DNA from: Hyphomicrobiales bacterium
Lineage (GTDB): Bacteria > Pseudomonadota > Alphaproteobacteria > Rhizobiales > Rhizobiaceae
Assembly (NCBI GenBank): GCA_900469445.1
Contig: UBXM01000004.1
Coordinates: 1 to 64,000, forward strand
Length of the DNA: 64,000 nucleotides
Direction of reading: 5' to 3'
Shown here: piece after piece, positions 17,331 through 26,754 of the stretch
Layout: each line of letters begins with the position of its first letter
Numbering within the stretch: position 1 is the first letter of the stretch
The notes under the pieces: model-generated
The model's database searches: none
Told to the model about the DNA's origin: nothing
Seen by the model: the letters and a program-made list of their open reading frames with translations, nothing else
Made by a program: the position numbers and the translations under genes

Positions 17331-17450
17331 CGGATCGCCTACATTCGCAGGAATACGCTAATGTTAGGGGATCCAAATTAAAGCGACCTTAAGATTGTCC
17401 ATAGAAGGCTAAGTGACTACGCTGGGTTGCGTCTCCGTGTGGAGCTGGCG

Positions 17451-18005
17451 TCACGCTTTCAGGCGGCTCATGAACTGGGCAAACACCATCGTTCCCTCCG
17501 GCCAGGGCCCGTGGCCGGACTCACTGTTGATATGGCCGGATTCACCCGCGTCGACGAGCAGCGAGCCCCAGGCATTGGTGATGTCATCGGCATGATCATA
17601 GGTGCCGAACGGATCGTTGCGGCTCGCCACCGTCAGCGTCGGGAAGGGCAGAGGATCGCGCGGGTAGGGGCCGAAGGTCATCAGGTGCTTCGGTCTGATC
17701 TTCGGGTTTTGCACGTCCGGTGGCGCGACGAAAAAGGCGCCTGCCACCGGTTTCTTGAAATGCGGGATGGCGTGGATCGCGGTCGGCACACCGAGCGAAT
17801 GAGCGACCAGCACGACAGGTTTCGTCGAGGCGTTGACCTCCTCGACGAGACGCTGGACCCAATCGTCCTTCACCGGCTTAGACCATTCCGCCTGCTCCAC
17901 CCGGCGCGCCGATGAGAGCTTTTGCTCCCAGCGGGTCTGCCAGTGGTCGGGACCGGAATTGGTGTAACCGGGGATGATGAGGATATCGGCTTCTGATGTT
18001 TTCAT
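17451..18005 (-). CDS. RBBP9/YdeN-type serine hydrolase
   Basis: A 184-residue alpha/beta-hydrolase of the RBBP9/YdeN family. S70 in AHSLG is the nucleophile, an Asp in the SRNDPF segment and a His in SGHI or SGHG near residues 153-161 complete the triad. The N-terminal IPGYTNSGPDHWQ is the family signature. The start at 18003-18005 removes a 24-codon extension lacking similarity. It lies 31 nt after purB on the same strand and is probably co-transcribed. The physiological substrate of this family is unknown. Confidence 0.88.
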   Translation of the reverse strand: MKTSEADILIIPGYTNSGPDHWQTRWEQKLSSARRVEQAEWSKPVKDDWVQRLVEEVNASTKPVVLVAHSLGVPTAIHAIPHFKKPVAGAFFVAPPDVQNPKIRPKHLMTFGPYPRDPLPFPTLTVASRNDPFGTYDHADDITNAWGSLLVDAGESGHINSESGHGPWPEGTMVFAQFMSRLKA

Positions 18006-18036
18006 GCCGCCTATCTGTGCCTTCCGAAGGTCGATA

Positions 18037-19344
18037 TCAAGCTTCGCCGAAGACGCGATTGAAAATCGTGTCGACATGCTTGGTGTGATAACCGAGATCG
18101 AACTTTTCGCGGATTTCCTCTTCGGAAAGTGCTGCGCGCACTTCCGCGTCGGCGAGCAGTTCCTCGAGGAAGTCGGCGCCCCGTTCCCAGACCTTCATGG
18201 CGTTGCGCTGCACGAGGCGGTAGCTGTCCTCACGCGAGACGCCGGCCTGGGTGAGCGCCAGGAGAACGCGCTGGCTCATGACCAAGCCCTTGAACTTGTT
18301 CATGTTCTTCAACATGTTCTCGGGGTAGATGACGAGCTTTTCGATGACGCCGGCAAGGCGGTTGAGGGCGAAGTCGAGAGTGACGGTCGTATCCGGGCCG
18401 ATGGCGCGCTCGACGCTCGAATGGCTGATGTCGCGCTCATGCCAGAGGGCGACGTTTTCCATCGCCGGCACGACTGACATGCGCACCAGACGGGAAAGAC
18501 CGGTGAGGTTTTCGGTGAGGACCGGGTTGCGCTTGTGCGGCATGGCCGACGAGCCCTTCTGGCCGGGAGAGAAGAACTCTTCGGCTTCCAGAACCTCGGT
18601 GCGCTGCATGTGGCGGATTTCGATTGCGACGTTTTCGATCGACGAGGCGATGACGCCGAGGATGGCGAAATACATGGCGTGACGGTCACGCGGGATGACC
18701 TGGGTCGAGACCGGTTCCGGCTTCAGGCCCAGGGCTGCTGCAACATGTTCTTCAACGCGCGGATCGATATTGGCAAACGTGCCGACGGCGCCGGAAATGG
18801 CGCAGGTGGCGATTTCTTCGCGGGCTTCGAGAAGGCGGGTCTTATTGCGGTCCATCTCGGCGTAGAAACGGGCGAAGGTCAGGCCCATCGTGGTCGGCTC
18901 GGCATGGATGCCGTGGCTGCGGCCGATGCGGACCGTGTCCTTGTGTTCGAAGGCGCGGGCCTTCAAGGCCGCCAGAACGCGATCGATATCGGCAAGCAGG
19001 ATGTCGGTGGCGCGGACGAGCTGGACGTTGAGCGTCGTGTCGAGAACGTCGGACGAGGTCATGCCCTGATGGATGAAGCGCGAGTCAGGACCGACGAATT
19101 CGGCAAGATGTGTCAGGAAGGCGATGACGTCATGCTTGGTGACGGCTTCGATCTCGTCGATGCGGGCAACGTCGAACTCGGCCTTGCCGCCCTTTTCCCA
19201 GATCGTCTCGGCAGCGGATTTCGGAATGACGCCAATTGCAGCGAGCGCGTCGCAGGCATGGGCCTCGATTTCGAACCAGATGCGGAACTTTGTTTCCGGC
19301 GACCAGATGGCGACCATTTCCGGTCGGGAATAACGGGGGATCAT
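18037..19344 (-). CDS. purB: adenylosuccinate lyase PurB
   Basis: A 435-residue adenylosuccinate lyase of the fumarase/aspartase superfamily. It cleaves SAICAR to AICAR in purine synthesis and adenylosuccinate to AMP. The signature GSSAMPHKRNP is present near residue 265, along with the TSSD segment and the HGIHAEPTT segment with its catalytic-site His. Length and ATG (19342-19344) are standard. The serine hydrolase gene follows after 31 nt, and rpe lies 96 nt upstream on the same strand. Confidence 0.98.
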   Translation of the reverse strand: MIPRYSRPEMVAIWSPETKFRIWFEIEAHACDALAAIGVIPKSAAETIWEKGGKAEFDVARIDEIEAVTKHDVIAFLTHLAEFVGPDSRFIHQGMTSSDVLDTTLNVQLVRATDILLADIDRVLAALKARAFEHKDTVRIGRSHGIHAEPTTMGLTFARFYAEMDRNKTRLLEAREEIATCAISGAVGTFANIDPRVEEHVAAALGLKPEPVSTQVIPRDRHAMYFAILGVIASSIENVAIEIRHMQRTEVLEAEEFFSPGQKGSSAMPHKRNPVLTENLTGLSRLVRMSVVPAMENVALWHERDISHSSVERAIGPDTTVTLDFALNRLAGVIEKLVIYPENMLKNMNKFKGLVMSQRVLLALTQAGVSREDSYRLVQRNAMKVWERGADFLEELLADAEVRAALSEEEIREKFDLGYHTKHVDTIFNRVFGEA

Positions 19345-19440
19345 GGGCAGCTCGCTTGCTTAATGACAGTTGCCGCCGCTCTATCAAGAACGACGGCAAA
19401 GCTCAATCTTTTTGGGGTCTTGCTCGGGCTTAAAGGCGTT

Positions 19441-20109
19441 TCAGCCGTCGGCGGCCTTCACGAGCGCCGAGATATTGTCGCGGTAGGCATCCTTGGATCC
19501 GCCCTTGTAGACGGCCGATCCGGCGACAAAGACGTTGGCTCCGGCCTTGCGGGCAGCACCGATGGTTGCAGGCGTGATGCCGCCATCGACCTCGATTTCG
19601 ATCGGGCGGTCACCGATCAGGGACTTGATGGCGGCGATCTTATCCAGGGCTGAAGGAATGAAGCTCTGCCCGCCGAAACCGGGATTGACGCTCATGACGA
19701 GGATCAGGTCGACATCGTCGAGAACGTTTTCGAGGGCGGAGACCGGGGTTGCCGGGTTGAGGGTGACGCCGACCTTCTTGCCGAGCGCGCGGATCGTCTG
19801 CAGCGAACGATGCAAATGCGGACCGGCCTCGGCATGAACGGTGATGCCGTCGCAGCCGGCCTTGGCGAAAGCTTCCAGATAGGGGTCGGCCGGGGCGATC
19901 ATCAGGTGGCAGTCGAAAAAGGCGTCGGTATATCTGCGCAGCGACTTGATGACATCGGGGCCGAAGGAAATGTTGGGAACGAAATGGCCGTCCATGACGT
20001 CGAGATGGACCCAGTCGGCACCGGCCTCGATGACGTCAGCGACTTCCTGACCCAGTTTCGAGAAATCGGAGGCGAGAATGGAGGGGGCAATGCGAAGCGG
20101 CAGCGTCAT
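19441..20109 (-). CDS. rpe: ribulose-phosphate 3-epimerase
   Basis: A 222-residue TIM-barrel epimerase interconverting ribulose 5-phosphate and xylulose 5-phosphate. The metal/acid-base segments are visible: [40 protein letters not shown], and EVDGGI. The start ATG is at 20107-20109. It follows the branched-chain-type binding protein by 56 nt and precedes purB, linking the pentose phosphate pathway with nucleotide synthesis by position. Confidence 0.98.
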   Translation of the reverse strand: MTLPLRIAPSILASDFSKLGQEVADVIEAGADWVHLDVMDGHFVPNISFGPDVIKSLRRYTDAFFDCHLMIAPADPYLEAFAKAGCDGITVHAEAGPHLHRSLQTIRALGKKVGVTLNPATPVSALENVLDDVDLILVMSVNPGFGGQSFIPSALDKIAAIKSLIGDRPIEIEVDGGITPATIGAARKAGANVFVAGSAVYKGGSKDAYRDNISALVKAADG

Positions 20110-20165
20110 GAGCAGATCTCCTGTGTCGCCTGCCGACTAGCATTGTGGCGCGTCTGTCGCAATCG

Positions 20166-21260
20166 TTACTCGGTCGCGGAGGCAGGTGCCACGAACGCGT
20201 TGCCGCGCCATTCGAGGAGACGGTAGGGATTGTCTGCGAGTTCATGTCCCGCATCGAACCTGATCTCTCCGATCACGGTCTGGAAACCTTCGGTTTTCAG
20301 GGCGGACAGGAGCTTGGCCGGATCGGTGCCTGCCAATGCGGCGGCCCGGCTCGCCAATTGGGTTGCGGCATAGGCCGGAAGCATGTTGCCTTCGGGCTCG
20401 ATCTGCCGATTTTTCAGTGCAGCAGCTGCCTCGATGGCCGTCGGAAGCGCCTGATAGGGCGGCAGGGTGACGGCGAGCGTGCCGTCGCGAAGGGCAACCG
20501 GCCGGTTGGCGGCCTTCATCACGTCGCCGCCCAGGACGGTGAGGGGAATGTTCTCGCTTTCGGCATCGCGGGCGATGATCGCCACGTCGTTACGATCCGC
20601 GCCGATCAGCACATGCGTTGCGCCGGCTTTCTGCAGACGCCTGATGAGGGCGATCTGCTGTTCCTGGCCCGGCCGAAGCGTATCGGTGAAGACCGGGGTG
20701 ATGCCGAGCGGCTCAAGCTTCTGGCGGACGGCGCTTATGAGTTCGCGCCCGTAAATGGTGCCGTCGTCGACGAAGGCGATCGGCTCGGCTTTCCAGCGGT
20801 CGACGATCGCGGCTGCGATTTTGTCTGCTTCGGCGCTCTCGGATGGCGCCATGCGAAAAAGCGGCCAGCCGTTGCGCTGGGCATCCTCCATGAGAATGCG
20901 GGAGCGGACGGAGATGGTGATCGCGGGGATCTTGCTGCCAGCCAGCGCCGGCATGGCGGAGGTGAGGGTTTCCACGCAGAGAAAGCCGATCGCGACAGAA
21001 GCCTTGGCTTCGGTAAGGGCTTTTGCCGTATCGGCTCCGCCTGCCTCGTTACAGGTCTCGTCGATTTCGACAAGTCGATCACCAGTGACTTCGGCGGCAG
21101 CGCGTGCGCCCTCGAAAACCTGCGTTCCGAGCAGGGCGTAAGGCCCGGTTTTGGGCGCGACGACGCCGATGGTGGCAGCCGAAACCGCTGTCGCCGGAGC
21201 AACATATCCGAAGGTCGCTGCCGTCAGCAGAAGGGCGAGATCGAAACGCAGGGAGCGCAT
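20166..21260 (-). CDS. periplasmic binding protein, Leu/Ile/Val type
   Basis: A 364-residue Peripla_BP_6 protein. The start at 21258-21260 opens a signal peptide of about 28 residues (ALLLTAATFGYVAPATAVSA). The mature part begins TIGVVAPKTGPYALLG, the typical first strand and ligand-site loop of branched-chain amino-acid binding proteins. There are no permease or ATPase genes nearby, so it may feed a transporter encoded elsewhere or act as a sensor. It heads the run toward rpe and purB. The ligand is not predictable. Confidence 0.85.
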   Translation of the reverse strand: MRSLRFDLALLLTAATFGYVAPATAVSAATIGVVAPKTGPYALLGTQVFEGARAAAEVTGDRLVEIDETCNEAGGADTAKALTEAKASVAIGFLCVETLTSAMPALAGSKIPAITISVRSRILMEDAQRNGWPLFRMAPSESAEADKIAAAIVDRWKAEPIAFVDDGTIYGRELISAVRQKLEPLGITPVFTDTLRPGQEQQIALIRRLQKAGATHVLIGADRNDVAIIARDAESENIPLTVLGGDVMKAANRPVALRDGTLAVTLPPYQALPTAIEAAAALKNRQIEPEGNMLPAYAATQLASRAAALAGTDPAKLLSALKTEGFQTVIGEIRFDAGHELADNPYRLLEWRGNAFVAPASATE

Positions 21261-21454
21261 GCTTTTCCTTAGAGGCCGTGTTCGCCGAAGCATTACCCGC
21301 AACGGCATGAGCGTCCAAGCCTTTTCCCGCCTTTTTGCTTGTCCGGCCGCAAATCCAACGGGATCGTGAGCGGAATTACGCGTCTCATCTGGTCAATTGC
21401 GAATGACGGCCCCATGTTAAGCGAAGTGCCCTCCGTTTTCGCAAGGATATGACG

Positions 21455-22483
21455 ATGAACCCAGTCGAACAACTGGATCCATTGCTGACCGCCCAGCACT
21501 GGCGCGAGGCGGGACGTGACGTCGCCATCGCAACGGTGATCGAGACCTGGGGATCTGCCCCGCGACCGGCCGGCAGCCATCTGGTGATCGATGGCGACGG
21601 CAATTTCGAGGGATCCGTTTCCGGCGGCTGTGTCGAGGGTGCGGTGATTTCCGAGGCGCTGGAGGTGATCGGTTCGGGCCAGGCGAAAATGCTGGAATTC
21701 GGCGTTGCCGACGAGACCGCATGGCAGGTCGGGCTCTCCTGCGGCGGACATATCCGCGTTTATGTCGAAAGGCATCATCTGACGCAGGCAGGCACTCTGG
21801 AGAAACTGAATGCGGCTCGCGCCCTGCGAAAGGCCGCGGTCGTTGTCACCGATCTTGCGACGGGGGATGCCGATATCGTTCTCGAGGACGACATGGCCGC
21901 GAGCCCGTATTCGGCGGAGATCGGGAAAGCCCTGCACGACGGCAGGGCGCTGACGATCGAGGCGGGCGAGGGCCAGGTCTTCATCAATCCCTATCTGCCG
22001 CCCCCGAGGATCGTCGTCATCGGCGCGGTGCATATCAGCCAGGCGCTGGCGCGGATGGCGCCGGTTGCGGGATATGATCTCGTCATCATCGATCCGAGGA
22101 CTGCGTTTGCGACAAAAGAGCGTTTCGAAGGGGTGAGGTTGATTGCGGACTGGCCGCAGGATGTGCTGTCGAGCGAGCCGCTGGACAGCTATACGGCTGT
22201 TGCTGCCGTCACTCACGATCCGAAGATCGACGATTTTGCGCTGTCCGAAGCGCTGAAGGCAAAGTGCTTTTATATCGGTGCGCTGGGCAGCCGGAAGACC
22301 CATGCGAAGCGGATCGAGCGGCTTCAAGACATGGGACACGGTGAAGACGAGATCTGTCGCATCGCGGCGCCGATCGGCCTCGATATCGGCGCTGCCAGCC
22401 CTGCCGAAATCGCGCTGGCGACGCTCGCGCAGATCGTTCAGGCATTCCGGCGACGTCACCTTTCGGGGACAGGTTCTGCATGA
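21455..22483 (+). CDS. XdhC-family molybdenum cofactor insertion protein
   Basis: A 342-residue XdhC/CoxI-type protein. XdhC binds Moco, protects it and promotes its sulfuration before insertion into xanthine dehydrogenase. The N-terminal domain has GSVSGGCVEGAV, and the C-terminal Rossmann domain (from about residue 185) opens with VVIGAVHIS. ATG 21455 has AAGG at a good distance; an ATG two codons earlier is too close to it. It overlaps the next gene by ATGA, indicating a maturation operon. No xdhA or xdhB lies in the window, so the client enzyme is encoded elsewhere. Confidence 0.9.
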   Translation: MNPVEQLDPLLTAQHWREAGRDVAIATVIETWGSAPRPAGSHLVIDGDGNFEGSVSGGCVEGAVISEALEVIGSGQAKMLEFGVADETAWQVGLSCGGHIRVYVERHHLTQAGTLEKLNAARALRKAAVVVTDLATGDADIVLEDDMAASPYSAEIGKALHDGRALTIEAGEGQVFINPYLPPPRIVVIGAVHISQALARMAPVAGYDLVIIDPRTAFATKERFEGVRLIADWPQDVLSSEPLDSYTAVAAVTHDPKIDDFALSEALKAKCFYIGALGSRKTHAKRIERLQDMGHGEDEICRIAAPIGLDIGAASPAEIALATLAQIVQAFRRRHLSGTGSA

Positions 22484-24114
22484 GATACGGGAGTTTCGAA
22501 CTCGACGGGGCGGAAGGCGTGGTGCTGGCGCATGCCATAAGGCTTGCCGGACGGCGATTGGGGAAGGGCGAGAGACTGACGGCCGAGACGATTCGCGCTT
22601 TGGCGGATGACGGCGTGAATTCTGTCGTCGGGGTGCGTCTCGACGATGGAGATCTCGGCGAAGACGCGGCCGCGAGCGGCATTGCCGGTGCAATGGAACG
22701 GGATAATCTGCGCTTTTCCGAAGCCGCGACAGGGCGGGTCAATATCCATGCCGCCGTCGACGGCCTGTTCGTGGCGGACAAGGCGGTGGTGGATGCGTTG
22801 AACCGCGTCGATCCGGCGATCACGCTTGCCTGTCTGAATGATCATGTGCCGGTCAGCGCCGGCGATATGGTGGCGACGATCAAGATCATTCCGCTGGCAG
22901 TGCCTGCCGCGCTGGTCGACGCTGCGAGAGATATTCTCAGGCGTCGGACGGCTTTCGCGGTGAAATCTTATCGTCCCCGATCGGTGACATTGATCGCGAC
23001 CGAACTACCGACACTGAAATCGTCGGTCATGGACAGGACGGCCAAGATTTTGGGCCAGAGACTGGCTGTTTCCGGTAGCCGGCTCATGAAGGAGATTCGT
23101 GTTTCGCATGATCGAGAGGCGTTAAGCGAGGTTCTTCAGGGGCTTGATTTACGCGGAATTGATGAGCCGGCTATGGTTGTCGTCTTCGGCGCGTCGGCTG
23201 TGGCGGATTCCGACGACGTTATTCCGGCAGCGATTCGTGATGCGGGCGGTCAGGTCGACCATATCGGCATGCCGGTCGATCCCGGCAATCTTATCGTGCT
23301 CGGGCGTATCGGTGATGTGCCGGTCATCGGGGCTCCCGGTTGTGCCCGTTCGCCGAAGGATAATGGTTTCGACTGGGTTTTGAACCGGATCATGGTCGGC
23401 GAGAGGCCGACGCCGGCCGATATCGCCGGCATGGGTGTTGGAGGACTGTTGATGGAGATCCCAAGCAGGCCGCGACCGCGAGAGGCGGATCCGCGACCGG
23501 AAAGACCTGTCACCGTGGGAAGCGTGCTTCTGGCCGCGGGACAGGCGCGGCGGATGGGGGCGGGCGGACCGCACAAGCTGCTGGCGGAATTTGACGGGAT
23601 GCCGCTCGTGAGGCGATCGGCGCGGATGCTGCTGACTTCGGATCTGGCTTCTCTTGTCACCGTGACGGGATATCGCCGCGAGGAGGTCGAGGAAGCCTTG
23701 TCGGGGCTCGATCTGGTGCTGCAGTTCAATCCCGATTATGCGAGCGGCATGGCGAGTTCTCTCGTCAGCGGCTTTTCCAGGCCGGAAGCGTCGTCGCAGG
23801 ATGGAGTTCTGGTGATGCTGGCCGATATGCCGGCGGTGACCAGCAGGCAGGTCGACATGCTCGTCGCACGGTTCCTGGAGGCGGGCGGTCGGGCGATCGT
23901 CCGGTCCGTTTTCGAGGGAAAACGGGGCAATCCGATCATTCTGCCGCGCGCTACCTATCCCGCCGTGCTACGGCTCGAGGGAGATATCGGCGCGCGGGCG
24001 ATCATCGAGAGCTCCGGCCTGCCGGTCATCGATGTCGAGATAGGCGCTGCCGCTCACATCGATGTCGACACGCCCGAAGCGGTTGTCGCGGCCGGCGGCA
24101 TCTTGAAGGGTTAG
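22480..24114 (+). CDS. molybdopterin-binding / MobA-like nucleotidyltransferase fusion
   Basis: A 544-residue two-domain protein. Residues 1-335 resemble the molybdopterin-binding (MoaB/MoeA-like) fold, with PMVVVFGASAV-type segments (about 225-260) and the APGCARSPK loop. Residues 347-540 are a MobA/MocA nucleotidyltransferase, with LAAGQARRMGAGG as the NTP loop, a downstream K-L-L, and MLADMP as the metal-binding site. MocA enzymes attach CMP to molybdopterin for the xanthine dehydrogenase family, which fits the overlap with xdhC. The order and size match known rhizobial fusions. Confidence 0.88.
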   Translation: MRYGSFELDGAEGVVLAHAIRLAGRRLGKGERLTAETIRALADDGVNSVVGVRLDDGDLGEDAAASGIAGAMERDNLRFSEAATGRVNIHAAVDGLFVADKAVVDALNRVDPAITLACLNDHVPVSAGDMVATIKIIPLAVPAALVDAARDILRRRTAFAVKSYRPRSVTLIATELPTLKSSVMDRTAKILGQRLAVSGSRLMKEIRVSHDREALSEVLQGLDLRGIDEPAMVVVFGASAVADSDDVIPAAIRDAGGQVDHIGMPVDPGNLIVLGRIGDVPVIGAPGCARSPKDNGFDWVLNRIMVGERPTPADIAGMGVGGLLMEIPSRPRPREADPRPERPVTVGSVLLAAGQARRMGAGGPHKLLAEFDGMPLVRRSARMLLTSDLASLVTVTGYRREEVEEALSGLDLVLQFNPDYASGMASSLVSGFSRPEASSQDGVLVMLADMPAVTSRQVDMLVARFLEAGGRAIVRSVFEGKRGNPIILPRATYPAVLRLEGDIGARAIIESSGLPVIDVEIGAAAHIDVDTPEAVVAAGGILKG

Positions 24115-24127
24115 AGGGACATTCATC

Positions 24128-24454
24128 GTGGACAATGCCGCAATCGAGGAAATGTTCGAGGGTCTTGGGCCGGTCTCGATCCGGCGCATGTTCGGCGGCA
24201 AGGGCATCTATCACCAGGGCCTGATCATCGCGCTCGATCTCCGCGACGAGATCCTGCTGAAGGCGGATGAGGCGAGCGCTCCGGCTTTCAAGGCTGCGGG
24301 CGCCGTCCAATGGGCCTATGAGGGGAAGAAGGGCAAGCCAGTTCTGATGCCCTACTGGTCCATTCCGGATGTCGCGCTGGATGATCCCGACGAATTGCGC
24401 AACTGGGTGAGACTGGCGTTCGAGGCGGCACTGCGTGTCAATCGCGACACGTGA
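24128..24454 (+). CDS. TfoX/Sxy N-terminal domain protein
   Basis: A 108-residue protein with only the TfoX N-terminal domain: SIRRMFGGKGIYHQG near the start and PYWSIPD near residue 77. Full-length TfoX/Sxy activates competence genes in gammaproteobacteria; short alphaproteobacterial versions have no established role. It starts with GTG at 24128, 13 nt after the molybdenum fusion gene, so it may ride on that transcript. Confidence 0.85.
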   Translation: MDNAAIEEMFEGLGPVSIRRMFGGKGIYHQGLIIALDLRDEILLKADEASAPAFKAAGAVQWAYEGKKGKPVLMPYWSIPDVALDDPDELRNWVRLAFEAALRVNRDT

Positions 24455-24602
24455 TCGTATTTTCTTCGCGACTGCGAGATTTCACGTATTGCGAGGATCG
24501 GCGCCCGGCGCATAGTCTGTCAGCGTAATGGGGGATGTGGTCCGGGGGTCCCGGGCCGACGACAGCATCCGACGATACTGCGTGACGTTTTTCAATCAAG
24601 AG

Positions 24603-24633
24603 AAGCCGTTCCGGAAACCGGGACGGCTTTTTT
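24603..24633 (+). terminator. rho-independent terminator
   Basis: A stem of about 10 bp (AAGCCGTTCC with GGGACGGCTT, one G-U pair) is followed by a run of T to 24633. It is well formed on the plus strand and ends the xdhC-mocA-tfoX transcript, or a small RNA from 24455-24600. Confidence 0.85.
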
Positions 24634-24647
24634 GCTGGGGTCCAGCT

Positions 24648-25073
24648 TTAGTGGGATTTCAGCAGCTCGAAAGCCTGCGAGGAAAAGACAGACAACGGCG
24701 CTGGCGGCTCGTTGATGTCGATCCACATCAGATCGGCGTGTTTTTCCGGCTCGGTCAGAACCGGTTCTCCGGAAAAGTCGTCGGTTATGTAGATCAGCGA
24801 AAGCCAGTGCTGACCTTCTTCTTCAAGAATGCCCTCGATCACGCAGAGAAAGCTGATCTTTCCGATCTTCAGGCCGGTCTCTTCTTCCGCTTCCCGGCGA
24901 GCGGCGTCCTCGGCCTGTTCCATCATGTCGACCTTGCCGCCGACGATGTTCCAGTGGCCTGCTTCCGGCGCCTTGAGGCGTCGGCAGACAAGCACTTTGC
25001 CATCGGCGCGGCGGATGACCAGGCCGACGCCGAGGCCAGGGAAATCCTGGCCCGGTTTTGCTAGAGCGGGCAT
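24648..25073 (-). CDS. Nudix hydrolase
   Basis: A 141-residue Nudix protein with a complete Nudix box at residues 46-68: G46, E52, then R60-E61, E64-E65 and G67. It hydrolyses a nucleoside diphosphate derivative; the N-terminal GVGLVIRRADGKVLVCRR and the short length resemble MutT/ADP-ribose-type enzymes, but the substrate is open. Its ATG shares one base with the helicase stop (TAATG), so translation is coupled to the helicase. Confidence 0.92.
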   Translation of the reverse strand: MPALAKPGQDFPGLGVGLVIRRADGKVLVCRRLKAPEAGHWNIVGGKVDMMEQAEDAARREAEEETGLKIGKISFLCVIEGILEEEGQHWLSLIYITDDFSGEPVLTEPEKHADLMWIDINEPPAPLSVFSSQAFELLKSH

Positions 25074-26572
25074 TACTTCGCCGCGTTGGCGACGATCAGC
25101 ATGAAGGCCGGAATGTCGTCACCGAAGCCGACCGGCGTCGGGCCGTCATCGTGGTCGCGGTAACGGCGACGATCACGGTTGTCATCATTGGCAGGGCTCT
25201 GACGGCGTTCGCGGCCGCGGTTGTTCGCAGGCTGTTTCTTGTTGTCGGAACGACGCTCCGACTTGGTGTTTTCCAGAACTGCTTCCACGCCTGTCTCTTC
25301 CGTGACGATTGGTTTTTCCTGCGGTGCTGCTGCCGGTTGTTCGTGGCGGCTACCACGGTTGCGGTCCTTGCCACCGCGCTCCCGGCCACCCTTGCGTCCG
25401 CCACGTTCGTTATCGTGGCTTTCCATGGGGGCAGGCAGGGCAGAAAGGTCGCCATTCAGCCATTCGACGTTTTCGCCGATCAGCTTTTCGATCGCATCGA
25501 CATATTTGCCATCGGCGCGTGTCACGATTGTGAAGGCCTTGCCGGAACGGCCGGCGCGACCGGTGCGGCCGATGCGGTGGACATAGTCTTCCGAATGGAT
25601 CGGCACGTCGAAATTGAAGACGTGGGAGACATCCGGGATGTCGAGGCCGCGGGCCGCAACGTCGGAGGCGACGAGAAGCTTGATATTGCCGTCCTTGAAA
25701 TTGGCCAGCATGGTCATGCGCGAACGCTGGTCCATGTCGCCATGCAAAGCGCCGACCGAGAAGCCGTGACGCTCGAGCGAGCGGAACAGGTCTGCAACAT
25801 CCTTCTTGCGGTTGCAGAAGATGATGGCGTTCTTCAGGTCGTCCTGAACCTTGATGAGATCGCGCAGGACTGCGCGCTTCTCGTAGTCCTTGTTATGGGC
25901 TGCGACCAGGCGCTGGGTCACCGTCTTCGCCGTGGAAGACGGCTTTGCGACCTCGATGCGTTCCGGGTTCTGCAGGAAGCGGTCTGCCAGCTTCTGGATT
26001 TCCGGCGGCATGGTGGCCGAGAAGAACAGCGTCTGGCGGGTGAAGGGGATCATCTTGGCGATGCGCTCGATATCGGGAATGAAGCCCATGTCGAGCATGC
26101 GGTCGGCTTCGTCGATGACGAGGATTTCCACGCCGGTCATCAGCAGCTTGCCGCGCTCACAGTGATCGAGCAGGCGGCCGGGCGTGCAGATCAGCACATC
26201 GGCGCCGCGCTCGAGCTTGCGATCCTGTTCTTCGAAGGACACGCCGCCGATCAGAAGCGCGACGTTGAGCTTGTGATTCTTGCCGTATTTCTCGAAGTTT
26301 TCGGCAACCTGCGCCGCGAGTTCGCGGGTGGGCTCGAGGATCAGGGTCCGCGGCATGCGTGCGCGTGCGCGACCCTTTTCCAGAAGCGTCAGCATCGGCA
26401 GCACGAAGGAAGCTGTCTTGCCCGTTCCCGTCTGCGCAATACCGCAAATGTCCCGTCGCTGCAGCGCGTGCGGGATCGCTCCGGCTTGAATAGGCGTTGG
26501 GATTGTGTAGCCGGCGTCGGTGACGGCGTTGAGAACTTTCTGGCTCAGGCCAAGATCAGCAAAAGTGGTCAA
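25073..26572 (-). CDS. DEAD-box RNA helicase, RhlE type
   Basis: A 499-residue ATP-dependent RNA helicase. The N-terminal FADLGLS and PTPIQ form the Q motif, AQTGTGKT (46-53) is the Walker A, and PTRELA, DEAD (in VIDEADRM), SAT, RGLDIPDV and HRIGRTGRAG follow in order. After about residue 385 comes a low-complexity Arg/Gly/Asp/Asn tail, typical of RhlE-like helicases that act in rRNA handling and cold adaptation. The best start is TTG at 26570-26572, giving the family N-terminus MTTFADLGLS; the frame is open 29 codons further but unlike the family. The Nudix gene overlaps its stop. Confidence 0.93.
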   Translation of the reverse strand: MTTFADLGLSQKVLNAVTDAGYTIPTPIQAGAIPHALQRRDICGIAQTGTGKTASFVLPMLTLLEKGRARARMPRTLILEPTRELAAQVAENFEKYGKNHKLNVALLIGGVSFEEQDRKLERGADVLICTPGRLLDHCERGKLLMTGVEILVIDEADRMLDMGFIPDIERIAKMIPFTRQTLFFSATMPPEIQKLADRFLQNPERIEVAKPSSTAKTVTQRLVAAHNKDYEKRAVLRDLIKVQDDLKNAIIFCNRKKDVADLFRSLERHGFSVGALHGDMDQRSRMTMLANFKDGNIKLLVASDVAARGLDIPDVSHVFNFDVPIHSEDYVHRIGRTGRAGRSGKAFTIVTRADGKYVDAIEKLIGENVEWLNGDLSALPAPMESHDNERGGRKGGRERGGKDRNRGSRHEQPAAAPQEKPIVTEETGVEAVLENTKSERRSDNKKQPANNRGRERRQSPANDDNRDRRRYRDHDDGPTPVGFGDDIPAFMLIVANAAK

Positions 26573-26754
26573 TGGAAATACTATTCCGTTCCGTTCAAGA
26601 AGAACATGATACGTCGCTTCGCACAATTGGGGCGACAACAGGGCGCGACATATGACCAAAATGCCGGAAAGTCAAGAAAACCGACTAAGCCTACAGTCGT
26701 TTTGGTGAATGAAAGCAACCTCGCGGCGATACGCCGCGCGGATGACCATGCTCG

